A stretch of 64,000 nt of DNA, from the NCBI GenBank assembly GCA_024998815.1, contig JACEUQ010000001.1:1178001-1242000 (forward strand), read 5' to 3'. The notes beneath the pieces were generated by a model, which made no database searches, was not told the origin of the DNA, and saw nothing but the letters and a program-made list of their open reading frames with translations. The translations under genes were made by a program, and so were the position numbers. Below are positions 35,186 through 43,856 of this stretch, piece by piece. Position 1 is the first letter of the stretch. Every line of letters starts with the position of its first letter. Source of the stretch: Opitutus sp. (lineage in GTDB: Bacteria > Verrucomicrobiota > Verrucomicrobiia > Opitutales > Opitutaceae).

Positions 35186-37094
35186 GAGCCTCCTCGAAAA
35201 GCCTTTCGCAACGGGCGTATTCCCGCCCCGGCCGGCCACTGGGGGCGCAAACAGCCCTGAACGAACTCGGTTTACGTGTTCACGAAAGGGCGGCGGCCTA
35301 AAAACAGCCCCGGCCCCATCACCAAGGTCGCTTTTCCAACGGCGAAGTCCACGGCGGTTCGCTCCGGGGCTTTTGCACCGAACTAATTGAACCGATTTGG
35401 GTTAGCCGCGACGAGCGAAGCGACTCAGGCCGCCAAGGGCAGCGGCTTTTCCTGAGACCTTCTGGCGCGCACCAAAATCATCCGGTCAAAGTTGTGCGCG
35501 AGGATCTTCAGGGTCAGTTCGCTGCGCACCGCCGCCAACCCGCGACGACCCGGCCGGCCGAACCCGTGGTTGAACTTGAGCGTAAACATCAGCGACTCGA
35601 TCGCGCTGCGCTCGGCGCGAAGCGTGATATAATCCTGGTGGTTCCACAGTTCCTCGCCGAGCAAGGCGCGCCCCTTGGCGCCGGAGATGCTCACCTTGGC
35701 CACCTTCAGCTCGTATGCCTGCGCCAGCCCTTCGGCGCTGGAGTAGCCGTCGTCGACGTTCGCGCTCGCCGGCACCAGGCCCGTGTTGGCGATATTCTGG
35801 ATCAGCAGGGGCACCAGTTGCTTGCAATCAGCCACGTTGCCCGCGTCGAGAATCAGCGCGGTGACAAAACCGCCGCGGCTGCGGGCCAATTGCGGCTTGT
35901 AGCCAATCACCGGTTCCCGCCCGCCTTTTTCAATAAAAGCAGCACTGCGATCGGCCAGGCTGAGGACCCTTTCCCTCGACCTGGTCTTCACCCCATCATG
36001 CACCCGCGCAATGCTTTGCTGGATCGTCGTAATCACCGCGACCACGTCCCCGTGGATGCAGTCCAGTAGGTCTTCCGCGATCCGGCGCTTGGAGGGCCGC
36101 AGCTTGGCCAGTTTAACATTTGCTTCGGCCTCTGCGGCTTCTACTTGGGTGAGCAACTTGCCGCCCAACTTGCAGGCGATTTGGTAAAACTGGTCGTAGA
36201 GCAGCCGGAGTTTTTGGGCTCGGCGGGGACCACCACCCAGCAGGGCGATGGCGCGGGCGCTCTTTCGCAACTCCTCCAGCCAGTGGTCTTTGCAGCCATC
36301 CTGCAGCGAGTTAAGCCCGACCTGGTCGAGCTTGCCGCCCATGCGGTAGGCTCGCTCAAAGAGGCGGTAAATGATACCGGAGTCTGTTGGCCAGCAACTG
36401 GATGCCTTGATCGCCGTGCTGTCCAGGGTGATATCGGTAAACGAATCGAGCCCTTCGGCCAAAATATCGGCCAATTGGGCCCGGTGGATCAGGGCGAGAG
36501 TACTCTCACTCAGGCGATTTATCAGGGGGCCAACGGTATTAGGTGCAGGCAGCGTGTACCCCAAATCATCGAGCAAGGTGCGCAACGATGCCGATTCAAG
36601 CAGCACCATCCGGGGGCAGGCACTGTATTGCGACCCCAAGTAACCGGTGGCCATGGCCGTGATAAAAACCACAACAGCGGGGGTGCGCGGACGCCCTGCG
36701 GCGAGGAACTCGGCTTGCGTTTTTTCCGCCGTGCCTGACGCCGGCACGGCGAACAACGCCTCGGTCTGCGCCAGTTCGAACTCCCGGTCCTTCCGCCGTT
36801 CGCGCTTTTCCGCCATGGCGTGGGCGTCGAGATCGGCGGTCATGGCCACTTCGATTTCGGGGTGGGACCGCCAAAAGCGCTGTAATTGCAGTAAGAAATC
36901 ACCAAAATCACTGCGCGCCGGGGTTGAAAAGAAGTCGCCGGAGGGATAAACGATCGATTCGTTACTTGATAATTTAACGCCGCTACTTATTTTGTTTCCT
37001 GTTTTCATGCAGTACAATACGGCACTTTTACGGAAAACTTAAATCACATAAGTTGTTTTTAATAAAAAAACCAAAAGCCTTTTCGAGGAGGCTC
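35186..37094 (-). mobile_element. DDE insertion sequence with GAGCCTCCTCGAAAAG ends
   Basis: Terminal inverted repeats GAGCCTCCTCGAAAAG start at 35186 and, on the complement, at 37094. Length is 1909 bp with one transposase. Flanks (TCACTA and AAGCCT) show no target duplication. Tentatively ISNCY-like, related in style to the 1807-bp IS but clearly different in sequence. Confidence 0.8.
35425..37008 (-). CDS. DDE transposase, ISNCY/IS5-like
   Basis: A 527-residue protein from the ATG at 37008 (an in-frame TTG lies at 37017). DDE-type marks are FTDITLDSTAIKASSCWPTDSG (first Asp, shown here as DITLDSTAIKASS and WPTDSG), NVDDGYSSAEG (second Asp) and ERSAIESLMFTLKFNHGFGR (Glu). The C-terminal ELTLKILAHNFDRM is common in IS5-like and ISNCY enzymes. 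The frame is intact. Confidence 0.83.
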   Translation of the reverse strand: MKTGNKISSGVKLSSNESIVYPSGDFFSTPARSDFGDFLLQLQRFWRSHPEIEVAMTADLDAHAMAEKRERRKDREFELAQTEALFAVPASGTAEKTQAEFLAAGRPRTPAVVVFITAMATGYLGSQYSACPRMVLLESASLRTLLDDLGYTLPAPNTVGPLINRLSESTLALIHRAQLADILAEGLDSFTDITLDSTAIKASSCWPTDSGIIYRLFERAYRMGGKLDQVGLNSLQDGCKDHWLEELRKSARAIALLGGGPRRAQKLRLLYDQFYQIACKLGGKLLTQVEAAEAEANVKLAKLRPSKRRIAEDLLDCIHGDVVAVITTIQQSIARVHDGVKTRSRERVLSLADRSAAFIEKGGREPVIGYKPQLARSRGGFVTALILDAGNVADCKQLVPLLIQNIANTGLVPASANVDDGYSSAEGLAQAYELKVAKVSISGAKGRALLGEELWNHQDYITLRAERSAIESLMFTLKFNHGFGRPGRRGLAAVRSELTLKILAHNFDRMILVRARRSQEKPLPLAA

Positions 37095-37097
37095 AAG

Positions 37098-37207
37098 CCT
37101 AGGGCAACGCCCTAGGAATCATGGGCTAAAGTGCACAAGCCCTGAGGGGGCGATCTAACCAGGACTGACGATTACACGCCTTAACCAAGCGCCATTCAGG
37201 CTGACCC
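37098..37207 (+). repeat. ~110-bp repeat unit with CCTAGGGC hairpin, unit 1
   Basis: It starts with the perfect hairpin CCTAGGGC-AAC-GCCCTAGG and continues through TAAAGTGCACAAGCCCTGA and GCGATCTAACCAGG. A second unit in the same orientation lies at 37724-37836, about 85-90% identical by eye. No coding character. Probably a dispersed genomic repeat. Confidence 0.75.
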
Positions 37208-37338
37208 CGTTAGAATTATTCGTTATAAATAGCCGCTTAAGATAAAGGGTAAAACATGGCCCCTTCTGCCAGACGCCAAATAAACTAACAAAACACGGCC
37301 AGACCCCTTTTGAATTAGCCTAAGGTAAAGGGTAAAAC

Positions 37339-37548
37339 ATGACCCCTTCTCAATCCCTCTCCAATTCCAAAATTTTAGAATGGATGATGAAATATTGGCC
37401 GCGAATGGATTTGGCCGATGCCTGCGTGCTAAGTTTAGCAGAACGAAACCCCCAGGCGCGAATTATCACTACCGACTTGAGGGACTTTGGAGTTTATCGG
37501 ATTAATGGCAAACCATTGCCTCTTATAGCTCCTCATTTACCCGTTTGA
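37339..37548 (+). pseudogene. PIN-domain protein, C-terminal remnant
   Basis: About 70 codons with the late PIN-domain segment MDLADACVLSLAERNP and IITTDLRDFGVYR, which carry the third and fourth acidic residues of VapC-type ribonucleases. The first half of the domain (early Asp and Glu) is absent. The apparent ATG at 37339 lies in a repeated GGTAAA..CATG context, so the start is probably spurious. Likely a degraded toxin gene without an antitoxin. Confidence 0.65.
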
Positions 37549-37723
37549 ACCGTGCGGGACTCTTAAGCTCGGAAAAACTAGAAGAGTCGGCGATTACTAA
37601 TACTCCGCACATTTGGGGCAATGTATCCATGTAACGTCCTGACCCCTTTTTCTGTTCCTCCCTGACCCCTTTGGAAATCACCTGAGTTAGGCCCGACCGC
37701 CCCAACGGGGCACTCTACCACAA

Positions 37724-37836
37724 CCTAGGGCAACGCCCTAGGAATCATGAGGTAAAGTGCACAAGCCCTGAAAGGGGCGATCTAACCAGGTCTGACGATA
37801 ATACCCCTTAACTAAGCGCCATTCCACCCTGACCCC
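37724..37836 (+). repeat. ~110-bp repeat unit with CCTAGGGC hairpin, unit 2
   Basis: Second copy of the unit at 37098-37207, with the same perfect hairpin (37724-37742). Further short repeats lie between and after the units: ATGTATCCATGTAACG at about 37623 and 37875, and TGACCCCTTT-like strings several times. This makes a small repeat cluster. Confidence 0.75.
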
Positions 37837-37848
37837 TTTGGGTTTATT

Positions 37849-39353
37849 TTCTTTGGGTTATCTCTTTGCCGCCGATGTATCCATGTAACGCCCCGACCCC
37901 TTTTTGTGACCCGCGCTGGTGGCTCGGGGCTCGGGTGGTTCGGGGTTTGGGGTTCGAGGTACGGGGCGGGCGTAGCCCGGCCCTCGGGCGCGGAGTCGGG
38001 CCGCGGCGAGGCTGGGCGAGCACGGCACGACGTAGCCGCGTGCCAGAGGCACGCAAGGCGCGCCGAGTCGCCAGCGGAGCGTCGCGGCGAGGACGCGCGG
38101 GGCCACCGCGCCGGCTGGGCGGCGGGGGGAAGCTCCCCCCGTGAACGAGCTTGCGAGTGAACTTGGGGGGGCGCCTGGCGGCCGGCCGGACCAGCGATGG
38201 CTTTGTGCCAACCCGCCCAGCGACGTGACGCGTTAGAAAAGGGACGGCCCGGGCGGGGGCGGGGGGTATTCCATTCGCGCGGTAGCGCCGCTAAAAGACG
38301 TTCTACCGGCGAAGCCGAGTGATATTTCTGGGTGCGCGCGCATACTGACAACGCACCGTAGTGAGCCCCGAGGGTGGAGCGTGTAATACGACATTATGAC
38401 CACATGCCGGAGGCTCGGCGGAGGGAAGGTGCCGCCCCGATGGAATGCTTGGACTGAGGGGCGGATCGGCACCCATTGGCCATAATGTCCTATTACACGC
38501 GGAACCCGCGCAGCCGCTGTGCCAGATCAGCCCGGACGTGGGACGTGGACGGCTGGACACGACGTCGGACGTGACTCGGGGAACGCCGTCGCGTGCCTGC
38601 CGCCGTCGCCCTCGCCGGGCCTGGCACTGCGGGTGCCGGGGCTCACGGAGGTGCCGCCCGCGTTTTTCGCGCGCGTTCCATTGTGGGCCGTGAGTGAGCT
38701 TGCGAACGAGCCGCTGTCGTTGGTTGGCCGTGGGGCGTTGTCGCCCCGCGCATCAAAGCCTTCCGGCGCATGAGGTGGGCCGTAGCGAGTCCGCGAGCGG
38801 TGGTCCCAAATCGTTGAGGCCGGGCGAGTCGGCGGCTCTCGGTGAGCACCTGGCTCGGCAGGCGCGGAATCGAGGGCCGCTGTCTCGCACCGCTGGAATT
38901 GGTTCGTTGAGGGCGTTAGCAGCCGGACAGGCGAGCAGGCGCTGGCGGTCGGGCGACCGGAATGGAGCGGAGTGCGGGAGTGGAGACGGAGGGGCACAGG
39001 GGCCGCCGGGCCGGGGGTTTGTGGCCGTCTCGGCCGTAGCCCCGTTTCGACGACGCGGTTCCTGGCTCGGCAGGATCCGTGGCGTGAGGGGCGAAGGACG
39101 TTGCGGCCACCCGGCTGGGCGGCCCCTGGGACCCGCAGGCGGAACGCACGTACGTAGCGGAATGGAGGGCGAACGACCACCAGCGTCTGCGGGCGGATTA
39201 TCGTGCGGCTTACGCCGGAGCGCGTTAGCGGGTTCGCCAAGGGAGCGGAGCGAGCGCAGGCGTTGCGACCCCCGAAGTCGTGGGGGCAGACGAAATCCAT
39301 TGAGGCCCCCCGCCCACATCGCTCGCAAGCGAACTCCTACCTGCTGAGGGTGA
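37849..39353. other. G+C-rich gene-free region with dense hairpins
   Basis: About 1.5 kb without a supported gene; overlapping frames on both strands look like by-products of high G+C. Perfect short hairpins with 3-nt loops stand out: CGGGC-GTA-GCCCG (37967-37979), GCGTGCC-AGA-GGCACGC (38038-38054) and GGGGGGA-AGC-TCCCCCC (38124-38140). A larger inverted-repeat structure lies at 38379-38500. The direct repeat CTGGCTCGGCAGG occurs near 38849 and 39061. It may be eroded mobile DNA or structured non-coding DNA. Confidence 0.5.
38379..38500. repeat. 122-bp MITE-like inverted-repeat structure
   Basis: Terminal arms of 20 bp (38379-38398 and 38481-38500) pair with a single mismatch: GTGTAATACGACATTATG on the left, CATAATGTCCTATTACAC on the right. 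Inside, GGTGCCG pairs with CGGCACC. The unit contains no gene and its arms are A+T-richer than the surrounding DNA. It could be a miniature transposable element or a structured RNA. Confidence 0.55.
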
Positions 39354-39776
39354 TCAGAGACGACCGGCTTCGCGCTGTTCGATCAGGAATTGGCCGGGAC
39401 TGCGGACCTGGAGACTGTAAACCTGCGACCCAATCACCTTCTGGAAATCAGCTTCGTCGAGTGTGAGTAAAACGTCGGCCTCGGCGCCCAATGCGGAAAG
39501 CAGTACGGGCCGATCCTTAGCCTTTGGGAAAACCAACACCTTGTCGTAGGCGAGCTCGATGGGGACAAGGGTGAGTCGAGGGAGGAGGGATGATCGCCAG
39601 TAAGGCAAGGCTTTGGGCCCAAGCTTACGGGCGTTGCGATCGGTCTCCTCGACGCAATAAAGCGACGAGAGCAATTCCCACCCATTGGTTTCGGCGTGGG
39701 TAAACAGGTAGCGCGAGGCACCTTTGGCCGAACCTGCGGCCGCCAGCAGGACGCTGGTATCAATGAAAAGCTTCAC
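39354..39776 (-). CDS. PIN-domain toxin (VapC-like)
   Basis: A 140-residue PIN-domain ribonuclease. Visible acidic residues are Asp6 (MKLFIDTSVLL), the glutamates in YCVEETDRNA, and the Asp-rich AEADVLLTLDEADF near the C-terminal third. Length fits VapC-like toxins, which cleave RNA. It follows an AbrB-type antitoxin gene with a 4-bp overlap (39773-39776). It is the last gene of the leftward transcription unit of the integrated element and probably helps to maintain it. Confidence 0.82.
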   Translation of the reverse strand: MKLFIDTSVLLAAAGSAKGASRYLFTHAETNGWELLSSLYCVEETDRNARKLGPKALPYWRSSLLPRLTLVPIELAYDKVLVFPKAKDRPVLLSALGAEADVLLTLDEADFQKVIGSQVYSLQVRSPGQFLIEQREAGRL

Positions 39777-40027
39777 TTCTTCGACTTGGCTTTTCCGAGG
39801 CGGGTGAAGGCGGCCATTTCGGTTTCATCACGGGAGATCCATCGGGCTAATTTCTCGCGCGGGATGTTGCGCACCGGCACGGCGGCGGCGGCTTGCAGAA
39901 AAAGCCCCCCATCCCGCTCCTCCACGATCACCAACGGGCTATCGATTCCATCAAGCCCCAGCTTACGGCGAAGAGCGGGAGGAAGGGTTAGGCCGCCGCG
40001 TTTGCTAATGGGAAGGGTGAGAGTCAT
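39773..40027 (-). CDS. AbrB/MazE-type antitoxin
   Basis: An 84-residue protein from the ATG at 40027. The N-terminus MTLTLPISKRGGLTLPPALRRKLGL has the swapped-hairpin AbrB pattern (given here in two parts: TLPISKRGGLTLPPALR and RKLGL). The C-terminal part would bind and inhibit the PIN toxin encoded by the overlapping downstream gene. Such antitoxins usually repress their own operon. Longer in-frame starts exist upstream but would run into the gene at 40104. Confidence 0.82.
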   Translation of the reverse strand: MTLTLPISKRGGLTLPPALRRKLGLDGIDSPLVIVEERDGGLFLQAAAAVPVRNIPREKLARWISRDETEMAAFTRLGKAKSKK

Positions 40028-40103
40028 GCCGTAATGCTGCATGGCGGCATCGCGGATGGCAAGCATCACCCCCAAGCGTTTGCGATGTGGGCCCATCTGC
40101 ATT

Positions 40104-40679
40104 CTAGGCGGCGAGGTCGTCGTGGAGTTTTTTGAACCAGGTGAGCTCTTGCCGGAGCAGACGGCGGGCTTCGGGCGTCCACTTGGCCAATGGGGTGTCG
40201 TCGGTGCGGCGGTGATACCAGCGGCGGAATTGATCCAGTCCCTTCGTGAATTTGATCACCGGCGTATTCGCGTCGGGCTGGACGGCTTCGCGGGGAGCCG
40301 GTTCGGGCAATACCCCCGTGGTGAGGTAAGCCTGGCGCAACGACTGGGCATCATTGAAAAACGACACATGTGTCGTTTTTGATAATCGAATGTAGCGTTG
40401 GGCCGTTCGTGCCGAGATTTCAGGACAATTCGCGGCAAGCCAATCTGTCCAGGCCCCATGGGGAAGACTGCCTTTTTGGCGTTCGAGCAATCGCCCGCAG
40501 TCGATGGCCGCAACGATGGCGTGCTGGGCCTTTTCTCGGGCCGAACCGGCTAGGGTTTGGGCCGTGGTGAACGCGGCATTGATCGCCAGCGCGAGGTCAA
40601 TGGAGAGAACAATCCCCCCGCCGGTAGCGACGGAGGGAATGATTTCGAGGGAGACGGGCTTAGTTTTGGGCGCGGTCAT
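40104..40679 (-). CDS. Phage-type protein, DUF3102-like
   Basis: A 191-residue protein. The middle segment LLERQKGSLPHGAWTDWLAANCP followed by ISARTAQRYIRLSK resembles DUF3102-type phage and plasmid proteins, where a helix-turn-helix-like region contains the ARTAQRYIRL motif. DNA binding is likely; the role is unknown. It overlaps the upstream gene by 20 bp. The codons for KTTHVSFF contain a perfect 24-bp palindrome (40357-40380) that recurs almost exactly near the integrase. Confidence 0.6.
   Translation of the reverse strand: MTAPKTKPVSLEIIPSVATGGGIVLSIDLALAINAAFTTAQTLAGSAREKAQHAIVAAIDCGRLLERQKGSLPHGAWTDWLAANCPEISARTAQRYIRLSKTTHVSFFNDAQSLRQAYLTTGVLPEPAPREAVQPDANTPVIKFTKGLDQFRRWYHRRTDDTPLAKWTPEARRLLRQELTWFKKLHDDLAA
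40357..40380. repeat. Perfect 24-bp palindrome inside the gene at 40104
   Basis: Arms AAAAACGACACA and TGTGTCGTTTTT meet without a spacer. A near-identical palindrome (one mismatched pair) lies at 50722-50745, next to the integrase terminator. Both are within the same integrated element. A binding site for an element-encoded protein or a replication or partition site is possible. Confidence 0.75.
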
Positions 40680-41226
40680 GTTTCGAGGTGTGCGATGTCA
40701 ATTGGGCGAGGCGGTAAATGCGGCGGGCGCGCTTGGAACGCATCCCCCGCGACGGTGGCAGGCCGAAGGTTTCGGACCACTGGACGACCAGTTTGGAAAA
40801 CCCCGCGCGTGTCACCCCGTGGCGTTCGGCGAGGGCGGCTTCGCTCAGGCCTTCGATGTCCATCAGGCCGGACGCGAAACAGGCGGCATCGAAGGCGAGC
40901 ATCGGGTTGGGGTGCGACCGAATGCGGGCACAGAACGAGGCGAGGATCGCCGATGCTGAGGCCGCGACCTGGTCGGCAGTCGGGTCGGCTGGGTTGGTTT
41001 CATCGGCGTCCTCAGCGACGGCGTCGGGTGTGGGTTCGGGCGCAGCGCGACGTTCGAGCAAGGTGTCGTCGTGCTGGGGCGTGTTGGTGTGACGCGATGC
41101 GTCGGGTTGCGCCAGTCCCCCCGCCGCGAGTTGAGCTCGTTCGGCGGGGGGCAGGCTGGCCACCCACGTTCGATAGGCCTCCGAGTATTGGGCATCGCGG
41201 ACTGCTTGGCGGTCGGCGCAGGTCAT
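40660..41226 (-). CDS. Hypothetical protein with sigma-like helix-turn-helix
   Basis: A 188-residue protein. The C-terminal part (GLSEAALAERHGVTRAGFSK) is a helix-turn-helix of the kind seen in phage terminase small subunits or sigma-like regulators. The N-terminal half is acidic and Pro/Thr-rich with no recognised domain. It overlaps its neighbours on both sides (4 bp with 41223), so it belongs to the phage-type operon. No terminase large subunit is present, which makes a packaging role doubtful. Confidence 0.55.
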   Translation of the reverse strand: MTCADRQAVRDAQYSEAYRTWVASLPPAERAQLAAGGLAQPDASRHTNTPQHDDTLLERRAAPEPTPDAVAEDADETNPADPTADQVAASASAILASFCARIRSHPNPMLAFDAACFASGLMDIEGLSEAALAERHGVTRAGFSKLVVQWSETFGLPPSRGMRSKRARRIYRLAQLTSHTSKHDRAQN

Positions 41227-41618
41227 GGCGAGGGCGTGGGGGTTGAAGCGGCCGCAAAGGGCAAGGAATCGGCGTCGGGTGACTCGATTGCGACGACGTG
41301 GTCGCTTTGCCGGATGAGGGTCAGCCAGTCGTCGGCTCGCATCGTCACGAGCCAGCCTGAGCGGTTGCGGGTGTGGGCCACCACCGGCGTCTTGCGCACA
41401 CCGGCGTCACGAATGGACTGGTCCATCGCTCGCCAGATGTTGAGCGCTTCGACGGCCTTCACCTCGAAGTGGATGCCTGGCAGCTCGGGGCAGGCCACGT
41501 CGGGCGAGTCGGTGCCGCCCGAGTACTGCACGCCGCGATGGGCTTTGAGGAAGCCGGCTTCGCGTAGCACGTCACGCCAGCGGCGTTCACCGCGTTTGCC
41601 TTTTTCGCGTGAGTTCAT
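41223..41618 (-). CDS. Holliday-junction-resolvase-like PD-(D/E)XK nuclease
   Basis: A 131-residue phage-type nuclease. The start REKGKRGERRWRDVLRE has the conserved Glu11. It is followed by Gln31-rich GVQYSGGTDSPDVAC with Asp40, then HFEVKAVE with Glu52 and Lys54, a complete PD-(D/E)XK site. A later SGWLVTMRADDW strand-turn is typical of this family. It likely cuts branched DNA during element replication or recombination. It overlaps the gene downstream by 4 bp. Confidence 0.75.
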   Translation of the reverse strand: MNSREKGKRGERRWRDVLREAGFLKAHRGVQYSGGTDSPDVACPELPGIHFEVKAVEALNIWRAMDQSIRDAGVRKTPVVAHTRNRSGWLVTMRADDWLTLIRQSDHVVAIESPDADSLPFAAASTPTPSP

Positions 41619-41720
41619 CGGGCACCTCCTTTGGCGAAAGTAGCGAGTAGTCGGAGCGGCGCGCGCGGTTTGTCCGTCCCGTCGAAAGAAGAGAGGCGAG
41701 CGTTAGCGTAGCTCGCTCTC

Positions 41721-41795
41721 TTCTTCTTTAGAAGAATAGTGTCATGCGCTAGTGTCACACTTAGTGTCACCGGTCGAAAATCGACTCTTAGAGTC
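41721..41795. other. Candidate iteron/origin region
   Basis: Gene-free stretch (41619-41837) between the primase-helicase and nuclease genes. It holds an inverted repeat TTCTTC-TTTA-GAAGAA (41721-41736), three direct copies of TAGTGTCA (41737-41744, 41750-41757, 41762-41769) spaced 12-13 bp, and GACTC-TTA-GAGTC (41783-41795). The density of repeats next to a replication gene suggests a replication origin. Inference only. Confidence 0.45.
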
Positions 41796-41837
41796 AGGGT
41801 GACTCCGAACGAAAAGGCACCTAGGTGAAGGGTGATT

Positions 41838-43856
41838 TCAGGCGACATGGTTGACTCCTTTCCACGTCTTGCTCGCTCGATCAAAGACGAGAATTTCGCG
41901 CTCCGGGCGGCGGATGGTGGTGAAAACTGAAGCGGCTTTAGATGAGTCTTTACCGGCATCGGACAGCTTCTCGGCAATGTAAGCGATCACCGCGCTTTCC
42001 TCAGGGTTGGCTGAGTTGGCGAGCGGCGGCATGGTCGAAAAAAGGGCGCGGTAACTGCCCGGCATGAAGGCCGGCTCGTTGCGGCTGGATCCTGGCTTGT
42101 GATCGCGACCTTGGATGGACTTCGGATCGGCGGCGATGCGTTGAAAACATCCCTGCGTCCATTGGATCACGACCTCTGGTTGGGGCGGATGGTCTCGCAG
42201 GATGGGAGACAGGGTAAAGGCGTCGGGATGCTCGTGCGGGGTCATGATGAGCAAGGCGTCTGGATCGCGACCGAACACCGAAGCACCGGCGACACGGTCG
42301 ATAGCATCGCGGCCGGTCAGGTTGCCCTTGGGAAAATGGGCGGCAATGAGGACGGCCGCGTCCGTGTCCTTCGCGAGCTTTTCGAGCTCGTTCAATACCT
42401 GTGCCATCTCGGTGTTCGAGTTCTCCTCGCGATCGCCGTAGGTCTTGTAGATCGGGTCGATGATGATGAGGCCCGCGCCGATGCGTGCCGCCTGACGCCG
42501 GATGCGTTTGGCAAGCTGGGTGATCTCGTTGTCTTTGCCGCGACGATTCCAAAAGCAGACGCGGGGGTTGGCGTTGATGTTAAAGCCCCGCGCAGTACAG
42601 ATCATGCGCAGACGCTTGCGGTAGCTAAACCGGGCGATCTCCAGGTTAACGTAAATGACCGTCGTCGGCTGGGTTTGATAGCCGCACCACGGTTGGCCGT
42701 AGGCGACGGAGAGGGCAAGGTCAGTCAGGTTCCAGGTCTTCCGAGCTTTCGATGGACCGGCTATGACCATCTTGGCGCCACGAAACAGAATGCCCTCGAT
42801 GATCTGGGGCGGATCAACCTCTTCCTCGACACAATAGGGCGTGAGGAAGTCGATATCGCGGGCGTCTTCGTACTGGGCTTCCCAGTCGGCGAATGAGGCC
42901 GCGCCCAGGTTCACGGCGATGAGGCGTTGCACGCCGTCGTTGCGCAGGCCACCGGGACAACGGGAAAAGCGCGACGGGTTTTTGTTGGCCTTGTCGATCT
43001 GGAAGCCGGGCAAAGACGCCCACACTTTCTCGCGGCGGGCGTGGTATTCCTCGCGGTTCTTGGCGTCGATCCGCACCCACGCGTGCACCGAGTTGCCGGC
43101 TGAGTCGATCAGGGCGGCGATGGGCAAACCGGAGGCGCGCAGCTGGCGCTCCTGCTCGGGTTTGGGGATGACGTCGCTTTCAATGAGTACGTGGCGCAAG
43201 GCGGTCACGTCTTCATCAGTGCCCTCGGCACCGTGGCGCACTGGATTGATGCGAATGAAAAGACCGTGATGCCCACTGAACACGTGGGCGATGCCTCCGC
43301 GTGAGGATGCGCGTTCGATCCAGGCGTCGCGGGTGAGGATGTTAACGCCGCCGTTTTCAGGGATGGCGCGCTCGGCTTCGGGGTGCATCGCTCCGGGGGC
43401 AATGGAGAGGACATCAGCAGGCTCGAAACAGGCGCGGAGGAAGGTGCCGAAGGAGTCGGATTCGGAATGACCAATGTCCAATGACGAATGACCAATGGGC
43501 GGAGAGGAGGAATGAGTGGACATCGGGGAACGAGGGGATGATGGGGCGGTGGAGCGGGCGAGGTGGCCACGGCCTTCGGTGGGGGGTGCGGCGCGGTCGG
43601 CGTCGGTCAGTTTGTGGGCGAGGTCAGGCTCGGACCAAGGGGGTGAGCAACGGGCGTTGTACTCGGCAAAAAGCGGGGCGGCGTCGGCCACCCCTAGGCC
43701 GAAGCCCTGCACCAAGGTGCAGGCAACGGCGAAGGTCTGGTCGTGGCCATGCTGCCCCGAAACGGCAGGCGGCATTTTTTCGAGATAACGCCGGGCGCGC
43801 TCGATCAGGTCGAGCGGCCCGGCGCTGGCGGAGGGCGAGGTGTAGCGCAGGGACAT
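41838..43856 (-). CDS. Primase-helicase (RepA-like AAA ATPase)
   Basis: A 672-residue protein from the ATG at 43856, overlapping the helicase stop (TAATG). The N-terminus has a PriCT-like helical region (~30-85). The middle (~150-310) resembles primase-polymerase domains (RINPVRHGAEGTDEDVTALRHVLIESD, seen as GLFIRINPVRHG and LRHVLIESD). A RepA/DnaB-like ATPase follows with Walker A GPSKARKT (~360-370) and Walker B LIIIDPIY (~462). A Ser/Pro linker (~90-130) separates the first two. It probably primes and unwinds the element's DNA. A possible origin lies just downstream (41721-41795). Confidence 0.8.
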   Translation of the reverse strand: MSLRYTSPSASAGPLDLIERARRYLEKMPPAVSGQHGHDQTFAVACTLVQGFGLGVADAAPLFAEYNARCSPPWSEPDLAHKLTDADRAAPPTEGRGHLARSTAPSSPRSPMSTHSSSPPIGHSSLDIGHSESDSFGTFLRACFEPADVLSIAPGAMHPEAERAIPENGGVNILTRDAWIERASSRGGIAHVFSGHHGLFIRINPVRHGAEGTDEDVTALRHVLIESDVIPKPEQERQLRASGLPIAALIDSAGNSVHAWVRIDAKNREEYHARREKVWASLPGFQIDKANKNPSRFSRCPGGLRNDGVQRLIAVNLGAASFADWEAQYEDARDIDFLTPYCVEEEVDPPQIIEGILFRGAKMVIAGPSKARKTWNLTDLALSVAYGQPWCGYQTQPTTVIYVNLEIARFSYRKRLRMICTARGFNINANPRVCFWNRRGKDNEITQLAKRIRRQAARIGAGLIIIDPIYKTYGDREENSNTEMAQVLNELEKLAKDTDAAVLIAAHFPKGNLTGRDAIDRVAGASVFGRDPDALLIMTPHEHPDAFTLSPILRDHPPQPEVVIQWTQGCFQRIAADPKSIQGRDHKPGSSRNEPAFMPGSYRALFSTMPPLANSANPEESAVIAYIAEKLSDAGKDSSKAASVFTTIRRPEREILVFDRASKTWKGVNHVA

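Noticed and set aside
37098-37836. CRISPR array
   Set aside because: Only two long units about 500 bp apart, without regular short spacers or cas genes.
38379-38500. Integron attC site
   Set aside because: The arms lack the GTTRRRY/RYYYAAC core boxes, and no integron integrase or cassette array is present.
37849-39353. Genes in the G+C-rich stretch
   Set aside because: Many overlapping frames occur on both strands, with no domain, start context or consistent codon use; they look like effects of high G+C.
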